The position numbers and the translations under genes are program-made. Below, one piece after another: positions 56,850 through 64,000 of a DNA stretch of 64,000 bases; within the stretch, counting starts at the first letter, position 1, and every line of letters begins with the position of its first letter. The stretch is from Xenopus tropicalis (taxonomy: Eukaryota; Chordata; Amphibia; Anura; Pipidae): NCBI RefSeq assembly GCF_000004195.4, contig NC_030677.2, forward strand, positions 69,092,222 through 69,156,221, written 5' to 3'. A model generated the notes under the pieces. That model did not search any database. It was not told the origin of the DNA and saw only the letters and a list, made by a program, of their open reading frames with translations.

Positions 56850-57202
56850 TTCTCAATTCAGATTTTTTAGCGATTAAAAAAAACTCAGACTTTTTGAGAT
56901 TTACTATGTGTCAAAAGGGCTAAAAATCCAACTATTTGCCAGCTAAAACTTGCCAAGATCATGTAAATTATGGCAGATGTCCCTTCACTTTCCTGGAAGA
57001 TCCTTCTTTTGTCTCGCTGATTTTTGTGTGACAATTCGAAAAAGTTGCGATTTCGGAGTGAAAAATTTTTTTTCTTGCACAAACTTTTTCAATTGGATTT
57101 TTTACATAAATGTTAGACATTCGAGGAAATGAGTTTAGTCAAATTTAAACATTTAAAAAAAAAAATTAGAAATGATAGAGTTTTAGTAAATGTCCCCCTT
57201 AG
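56850..57202 (-). mobile_element. MITE related to AT-rich TAAATGTCCCCCTTA-ended repeats
   Basis: The right end TTTTAGTAAATGTCCCCCTT, and internal GAGATTTACTATGTG, GCTAAAACTTGCCAAGATCA and ATTCGAAAAAGTTGCGATTT, are typical of a frog MITE. The left end is uncertain. ORFs on both strands are by-products. Confidence 0.5.
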
Positions 57203-57928
57203 TATTTGTTTATAATTTTTTTTTTTTCAAAATGATTATCTAAGCAAGCTACATTTTAGTGTCAGAGTGACTTGAAGTGTTTCTGTTCCTTGGAGACTTC
57301 AGACCATTTATTTGCTAATGCCACAATCCTACAATAAGTGATGGATTGCTTGGTTTCTCCAGTTAGTAGTAGAGACCTCGTTCTGTGCCATATAAAGAAG
57401 TAATATTTTTTGAACCTATACTCATTTCTTAAAGTCATGCTTTGATAGAAGGGCCTAATATATGCACATAAAATAAGAATTGTGGGATATATGTGCAATA
57501 GGTTCTTCCTAGCGCTTATTATTAGTGCATCTCACTCAAAGTCGTATATGCACTATAATGTGAACTGTCTGTTTTTTCTGTGTCATGCAATTACACATGA
57601 GTTTGCACTGGTGAAATCTGAATTAGAATTTGAAACACAAAAATTCCCTTACAAAGACAAAGGGAGATCAGACATATGAAAAGGTTAACTGTGTGCTTGT
57701 CTGCCAAGGGGACCCTTTGAGAATTCTCTCAGAATGTGAATCTGCACTGTGCGTATTCCCTGCTTCCCAGTGGTATGACTATTGGCTTTTAGATGGTTTT
57801 CAGCAACACAAAATATTCATGACAGTTTGTGTTTTAAAAGGTACAACTTTTGTGCAAAGCAGGATTCTTTTCCTAAGTGATGGTTTGGTGAAGTATGTTT
57901 TTAAAAGTCTATGCCTTCACCCCTGCTA
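57203..57928. other. Noncoding spacer
   Basis: A 100-codon plus ORF at 57630-57932 has no recognisable motif. No gene. Confidence 0.35.
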
Positions 57929-58045
57929 TTAAAGGGTTTGTTCACCTTAAAATTAACTTTTAGTATGATATAGACAATTTTTAATTGGTCTTAACTTATT
58001 TTTTTCTGTGGTTTCTGAATTATTAAGCTTTTTATTCACTTTTTA
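57929..58045 (+). mobile_element. TTAAAGGG-TTGTTCACC MITE, left fragment
   Basis: TTAA at 57929-57932, then AGGGTTTGTTCACCTTAAAA and TTAACTTTTAGTATGATATA, match the left part of the 16896 family. It fades after about 58045. Confidence 0.7.
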
Positions 58046-59467
58046 TGCGCAATTCTGTCAATTCTTGTGTGAATGCGATACAATTGCAGATTTTTCATTT
58101 TTAGCAGGAGCAGAAAAAGCTTTTACTTGGCTATTGTCACAATAATACTGCTTATTTTTGCATAGAGTGTATGCTCAATAATTAACAACTTGGCATTACT
58201 TATTCTAGAACCAGATTGAAGTCACCACACGTCAGTGTCCATATGATTATTTTATTTTCCCTATATGTTAATTCATACAGTATAATTTCAGGCAATAACA
58301 TTAAATACCATAAGAAGTGCTAAACATGTAACTTAGATAAGGCTAGCTACACTCATATTCTTATATAGTGTACTACAGAATTAGGAATAAATAGGTTTTC
58401 TTCTTGTTGGCTCTATCCACTCTGGGATACTTTAATATTCTTTTTTATGTATTTCCACTGAGATCTCATTATTCTTAGTATAAATTATTTACAAAAATAA
58501 CAGACAGAGATGCCTGTCATTCTGTTTTCTTTTGTTTAGGGTTCCAAGGTGGTGCCAGCCCTCTAGTGCCTAATACATGTAATAAAACAGTAGAAACGAA
58601 GTCAAGTGGCATAGGTAATTATAGGAAACAGCAGGAGACTGTGCAGGTGGTTATAGAAAGCTGGGCTCAGTAAGAATATGCTGGTGCTAGGACCCAGAGT
58701 ATTCCTACCACTGAAGGGAGTATTGTGATAGAGAAAGAGAATGAGCCTCAGTGGTGTTTGACCGGAGGTGCTAATTATTACCAAGCAACAGATTTATAAT
58801 ATAAGGAATAGATCAAGGTCTAACCAGCCAGGGTCTAAACCAGTAAATCTCTGGGCTTCAGTGCTAAGAGGGAAAGAAATCTACCAAAAACAACCCAAGT
58901 GATTTTCTGAAAGATGCAGCAAAGTTCAGAAAATGTACATATTAACCACAGAGAGCAAAACCAAGATATGTCTGCCTGCTAACTTCTATGTACTGGTGGC
59001 TATACAATAAAGTGTATGGCAACAGCTCAGTCTAGGAGGGAAGTCTATGCCAGCAATTTCCTTTGATACTTGGTCACAGCTTGTGTTGAAGCTTTTTGGT
59101 TGTAACACAAGCGGCTGCCAACATTCCAAAGTATTTGTTATAGTTCTTCCAAGGTAGATCAGTCATAAAAATGATTAGGTTATTTTCTCCAGTTAGGAAA
59201 GCTGTAGCTGTACTGTATCTCATTTAATTTGTTATGCTGTATAAAACCATAAACTCACCTGCTTTCAACCATAAAGAACTTACGCTGTGTATTTAGCAGT
59301 AGATTGAATGTTAAGCTAGTTCATATGCTTATAAGAAACCCCTATGTAATCAAACACATCATTTTTCAGAACAATTTTCAGCATTTCTGTTTTCTCAGTA
59401 TTTTTCTACACAATGTTTTTTTGATTTTGTTGTTGGTGTTTTGCAGTCTCTATGCCTAGTGTTATAG
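58046..59467. other. Noncoding stretch
   Basis: No coding exon or repeat was recognised. Confidence 0.4.
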
Positions 59468-59706
59468 TACAGGTATGGGATCCCTTATCCGGAAACCCGT
59501 TATCCAGAAAGTTCTGAATTACAGAAAGGACATCTCCCATAAAGTTCATTATAAGCAAATAATTCTAATTTTTAAAAATGTTTTCCTTTTTCTCTTTAAT
59601 TATGAAACAGTACCTTTTACTTGATCCCAGCCAAGATGTAATTAATTCTTATTGTATGCAAAACAATCCTATTGGGTTTATTTGATGCTACAAGGATTTT
59701 TAGTAG
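59468..59706 (+). mobile_element. CAGGTATGGGATCC hairpin MITE, right end missing
   Basis: The left arm is well preserved (TACAGGTATGGGATCCCTTA, then TCCGGAAACCCGTTATCCAG). The copy stops after TTTTTAGTAGG, before the closing arm. Confidence 0.85.
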
Positions 59707-60297
59707 GAAAATGCTTTATTTAAAGTGGGAGTCTTATTTAGAAACTGTGCTCACTCCCACTCTTCAATTATTTTATTATTTAGGAAAATCCTTTGGCATC
59801 TTGCTAAAGGCACAATGAGCAATTCATGAACAGAACCAATGTATAGTTTTGATAACAAAGAGATCTTTTCTATAAGCCAAACCCCATTAGAAGAGGTAGA
59901 TGTTATTTTTCTTGTTCCTGATTCTGTGTGTGCTAGTGTGTGTCCTCGCCCTTTTGTGATGTTCGGCTCTATAGGCAAATAACAAACCTTGGGGAAATAT
60001 GCAGAGTCACAGAGTATCCACACCGAGGATAACTGGTTGCTATAGGAATAGCCATATGGCACCTGATTGCAATGGTAATTAGTACTGTTTCTGAAATAAG
60101 CAGGCACCTTATGTCTGGATAGATAAAGCTAAGAAGCCAATAAATCTCAGGTTCTCACAATAAATAATTTTTAGACTAAAATGAGTATGTTGACAGTTCT
60201 ATGTATATATATATATATACAGTAGAAGAAATGTGAGAATAATACTAATACTTTTACCTATATCAGTAAGTACTTGCCTTTTAGAAAAGAATATTAA
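59707..60297. other. Noncoding spacer
   Basis: A 118-codon minus ORF at 59751-60107 has mixed composition but no motif, splice site or homologue I know. A (TA)n run lies at 60203-60219. Confidence 0.35.
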
Positions 60298-60367
60298 TAC
60301 AGGTATGGTATCTATTATGCAGAATGCTTGGGGCCTAGGATTTTCTGGAAAAAGGATCCTTCTGTAC
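60298..60367. mobile_element. CAGGTATGGGATCC MITE, terminal fragment
   Basis: TACAGGTATGGTATCTATTA is followed by CAGAATGCTTGGGGCC and TTCTGGAAAAAGGATCCTTC. Only one arm is present. Confidence 0.65.
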
Positions 60368-60642
60368 TATGGTTTTTTGACTAAGACCCCCCCCCGCCAG
60401 CCAGCAGTACTTACTGCTACCAACACTGTAATCAAACTCTTAAGCTGCCAGCACCCAAGAGCCAATGTTGTCTTCGGTGCTGCTCCATGGTGCTGCACTG
60501 TTTAAAATTTTACTCCAACCCCCTTGGATGACTGTGGAAACGGTTCTCAGTCCACAGCCCTCCCTCAGCAACCAAGAGGGGCTGGGGGGAAGTTTAGGGG
60601 CTATTTTGTAAAAATCTAGATTTTGGTGCTTTATTATAAGTA

Positions 60643-60969
60643 ATATGGGACCTGTTATCCAGAATGCTCGGGACCTGGGGTTTTCCGGATAAGGGATCTT
60701 TCCGTAATTTAGATCTCCATAACTTAAGTCTGTTAAAAACCATTTAATTATTAAATAAACCCAATAGGCTTGTTTCGCCTCAAATAAGGATTAATTATAT
60801 CTTAGTTGGGATCAAGTACAAGGTACTGTTTTATTATTACAGAGAAAAAGGAAATCATTTTTAAAAATTAGAATGATTTGCTTATAATGATCTCTATGGG
60901 AGATGGGCTTTCTGTAATTCAGAACTTTCTGGATAACAGGTCTCCGGATAAAGGATCCCATACCTGTAC
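60643..60969 (-). mobile_element. CAGGTATGGGATCC hairpin MITE, full-length copy
   Basis: It runs from ATGGGACCTGTTATCCAGAA to AAGGATCCCATACCTGTA with TA at the right edge. The CGGATAAGGGATC and CCGGATAAAGGATCC blocks are both intact. It is among the best copies here. Confidence 0.9.
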
Positions 60970-61298
60970 TAGCATATCCCACTCAATGTAGTAATGTGTA
61001 ATTAAATCTTTTAAGTACAGGGTTACCTTGGTTCACTTCACGACCCAACAAATGCAGTGTGTGAATGCAGTGTATGTGTATGCCAATTCTGCGCTGGTAT
61101 TAGTTAGATATACATTGTGTGAGATTTACCAGTAAGTACAAAAATCATGGTTGTATTAGACTATTGTTTGCATTTAATAATGCATGGCAATTTGTGCTGT
61201 TGCAGTAACTTTGTACAGACCTTTACATGTCTATATTATTGGTTAAATCTTTTTTAACACAAGTTGCATTGACGATGGCCATAAAAAAAGCCAAACTC
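60970..61298. other. Noncoding spacer
   Basis: Nothing assigned beyond a small GTGTGAATGCAGTGTATGTG-like direct repeat near 61058-61080. Confidence 0.35.
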
Positions 61299-61813
61299 AA
61301 TAGGGAACTCCAACTTCTGAACCAAAATTTGTTAAAGAGCCCCACACAACACAGAAGCCCCTAATATACCACTGTAATTTATTCCTTTAAGTATAAATAA
61401 ACATCATTTTATATGCTGAAATCCATCTGCAAAAACAGTTCATTTGAAAATTTTAAATCCAGGGGAGGACGGACTAAAACACTGATGTTATAAATTGTAA
61501 CAACTTCTCCACAGCTTATAGACTGTATGCAGGAACTAAATAAACCACAACACATTGCACTGCAATGTTCCTTTCCTTATTGACATCACATGTGCAGGGA
61601 ATTCTGGTATTTGGAGGATGCAGGCTGAAGTCAGACTGAGGGCAGTTGAATACTGTTTTTTTTGAGTGTCAAAGTAGTCAACCAGATCAGCAAGGGAACA
61701 GGGTGCTAGGTTTAGGCTGCATATTTTTTAATTGATATGTATTGCAAAGTTGCTTGAAATTAGGTTTACTTTTCAAAAAACATAAGTTGTGTTTGGGAGG
61801 CGTTCCCCTTTAA
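61299..61813. mobile_element. Non-autonomous repeat, copy 2 of a pair, TTAA at right end
   Basis: It ends GGAGGCGTTCCCC followed by TTAA at 61810-61813 and starts AATAGGGAACTCC, giving a short inverted GGGGAAC-type end. It shares long blocks with 14084-14632. Confidence 0.77.
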
Positions 61814-63589
61814 TGGTAGACCTCTTTTCAACCTGGTATTTTGATGTTTCTGAAACAACATAAAGAATACAAGCAGATATTCTGCATTCACATACAAAGT
61901 ATGGTTTTAGACAATGTGTTTTTTTTATTTGTAACAGTAATTTGCTGAGGTGACATTCTTTTCTGTGGACCCTCAGTGGGTTTTGGGAAATAGAAAAATC
62001 AGCACTATATTGGTCCATTGGATGCTTTGGAGTATTGGAGTTTTGTGGTGCTCTCATTAATTAATAATGCAGTGCCTGATGTTTGTGAAGCTTTCACAAA
62101 CTTGGCAGGAATACTTCCTGACTCAGTAGAGCTTACAACAACACTTCATTCCCTTCATCTGAGAAATTTGATAGATCAGTGATTACAGTAAGCTATAAAT
62201 ATATGTATCTGGAACTCCTAAATTTGCATGTTTAGGCTTTTTTTTAAAAAAAAATACAATTATGTTTTTAATTAGCGCCACTCGGAAGATTTTGCATTTG
62301 TTGCTCCTGTTTATATCAGGGATTGTTTTTTTGCAGTTCAAGACCTTTTGTCAAGGATCTGGTTATGACCCTGCTTATGTCATAGCAATTCACGCGCACA
62401 TTGCTATATCAGGAACTGAATGCCTAGTATTAGTAGTCCAAAGTAATATTTCAGTAACCACTAAAAATAGGAAACCCATGCAAAGTACAACTCTGAGCAA
62501 GTTTACATTTATTTTCTGTTGGGATTTAGATTCCTTCAGTGTTTTAATTTTTTTGGGTAAATTATGTTATTTGGAGCCCAGCCTCTTCTACATAGGACAC
62601 CTGTACAAAATCATATGCCACTGATAAAGCCATTTGCACTTGAAATTCAGCACTGGTAAAGAAATAAACACAACGTTATATTTATGTTTGGCAACAACTG
62701 TCCAACAACATGCTTTTCTCTTATAAGCTAATTTCCTACAAACAATATGTAATACGAAATATTTGACACAAAAGCAGCATAAAAGGCTGGTGGTCACATT
62801 TAATTGAAAGTATAAGAAGGGTCAGGGGGCTGCAGAGCAGGGCAAGTGGCCCCCAAAAACACTAGTTTGACATGAACCCTTTCACTCACATCTCATACTG
62901 TGTTTGATATGCAGTTTTAAAAGATGCCACATTTGGTGATAAAATAATTCTTATTTCAATAGATATGCCTAATTATCTTCAAGGCGCCAGAACTGCTGCC
63001 ATTAGGGGAATACCAAGTGGAATAAATGTGCTTGCCACGCTTTAATAAGATGGAGAATTTATGTGCCCGATCAACTGTTTAATGCCTGATAGCATCATTA
63101 TGGCAAGCTAGAACACTGGAAATGCAGACAGCAGCACAGCATGGAACTGTATTTTTAGTATAATACTCTTTTTTTCCTTTATTTATTCTCTTGGATCTAA
63201 TAGAAAAACCATTAATAAATCTAATACTATCATGTAATTGTGGAAATTATGGAAGTTATATGTAGATTATTTTACACTACTAAGTACAACAAGGATTGCG
63301 ATTATCCTCACCGAGCCAGAAACGGTAGGAGAGCTATAATTTTCATAATGGAAATAAATGTGTATTATGTATTGGTGTGAGTCCATTTGTTGTCATATGT
63401 GTTTACTCTGGAAAGTATTTACCATGAAAATGTGCCATGCTTTATGACTTACTTACCCAGGGCTTCTCCACTGGTAGACATCAGGCTTCTGAACTGCTGA
63501 CATTCTGCACACACCAACACACACTCCCCATAACTACTGGACTCTTCACAGTGTCACTTTAAGCCAAGCCACTTTAAATACTCACTGCA
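61814..63589. other. Noncoding stretch with a possible conserved element
   Basis: 62930-63130 is unique, of balanced composition, and rich in AATTA/TAATTA-type motifs. It could be a conserved noncoding element. A T/A run lies near 62240-62251. The 120-codon ORF at 62262-62624 has no motif. Confidence 0.35.
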
Positions 63590-63775
63590 CAATTTCAAAT
63601 ATTTCATTGTGTTTTTTTATTGTAAATACTTGTACCTTATTGCACACTGTTAATATATTTAATATTTGTATTTTTTTTTTGTCTATGTAAAGTTGGAAGG
63701 AACACAGGTCAAAAAATTTCATTACGGTAATGATGCATGAACTTGAAACTTGAAAACTTGCTGGGTCTGACATTA
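63590..63775 (+). mobile_element. Probable LINE 3' end
   Basis: TTGTCTATGTAAAGTTGGAA, then GGAACACAGGTCAAAAAATT and TCATTACGGTAATG, end in a short ACTTGAA repeat. This resembles the 3' tail of L2-type vertebrate LINEs. No coding part is present. Confidence 0.4.
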
Positions 63776-64000
63776 GCCTAAGTGGCAACTTTATGAATTG
63801 GTAAAATCTATCACTAGATAATGCTGTAATAGATGAATAAATTTAAAACCGTTTACACAGCTATACAACTCAAACCTTTGCCTAAGATTAACTATAGGGC
63901 CCATTTATGGAGGGCTTGCTCCTATATCTTCTGCACTCTGCACCCTGTGCTGGAGTAAGTAGCCAGGATGCAGTGCTGTCAGACTCAGGGGAGCTCAGTT

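Noticed and set aside
59751..60107. 118-codon minus-strand ORF
   Set aside because: No motif, no family resemblance and no splice or regulatory context. It is compatible with chance in this many bases.
1..64000. tRNA, rRNA or snRNA genes
   Set aside because: I looked for the usual conserved boxes and saw none that I could support. A tRNAscan/Infernal run would settle it.

Overview
This window is vertebrate nuclear DNA, almost certainly from a clawed frog (Xenopus). It is AT-rich, has no compact gene array, operon or rRNA/tRNA gene, and is packed with hairpin-forming MITEs of the kinds abundant in Xenopus: TTAA-flanked hairpins, a TA-flanked hairpin starting CAGGTATGGGATCC, and several hAT MITEs with 8-bp target duplications. 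A SPIN hAT MITE, known from Xenopus among tetrapods, supports the assignment. X. tropicalis versus X. laevis cannot be settled by eye.

Layout. 1-10 kb holds a Ty3/gypsy integrase relic (3841-4074, minus), a nearly complete Tc1 transposon (4556-6145) whose transposase has one frameshift, a SPIN element only 150 bp further on (6297-6483), and one candidate host coding exon (9316-9500) with a good splice acceptor, a stop and two downstream AATAAA signals. 10-40 kb is gene-free and carries about twenty-five MITE or hairpin copies, two minisatellites (the second just past 40 kb), a nearly perfect 224-bp palindrome (30585-30808) and short tandem duplications. 40-50 kb holds a hAT element with an internal 34-bp minisatellite (40282-41337), a second Tc1 element (41487-43033), again with one frameshift and also lacking its outer right terminus, a GC-rich hAT MITE (46027-46278) and fragments of a CR1/L2-like LINE.

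The most notable object is a complete LTR retroelement on the minus strand at 50620-55454. Its two 803-bp LTRs appear identical, it is bounded by a 5-bp duplication (GTGAC), and it has a tRNA-Pro-like primer site, a polypurine tract and a leader splice donor. The 3.2-kb interior has no gag, pol or env; instead it has one 171-codon ORF of unrecognised family placed just after a plausible splice acceptor. It looks like a very young non-autonomous retroelement with an unknown or captured gene.

55-64 kb is again gene-free, with more hairpin MITEs and LINE tails. There is no sign that genes here work together; apart from the one possible exon and a few possible conserved noncoding stretches, the window is a record of transposition. 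All family assignments are by eye and not from a database search.
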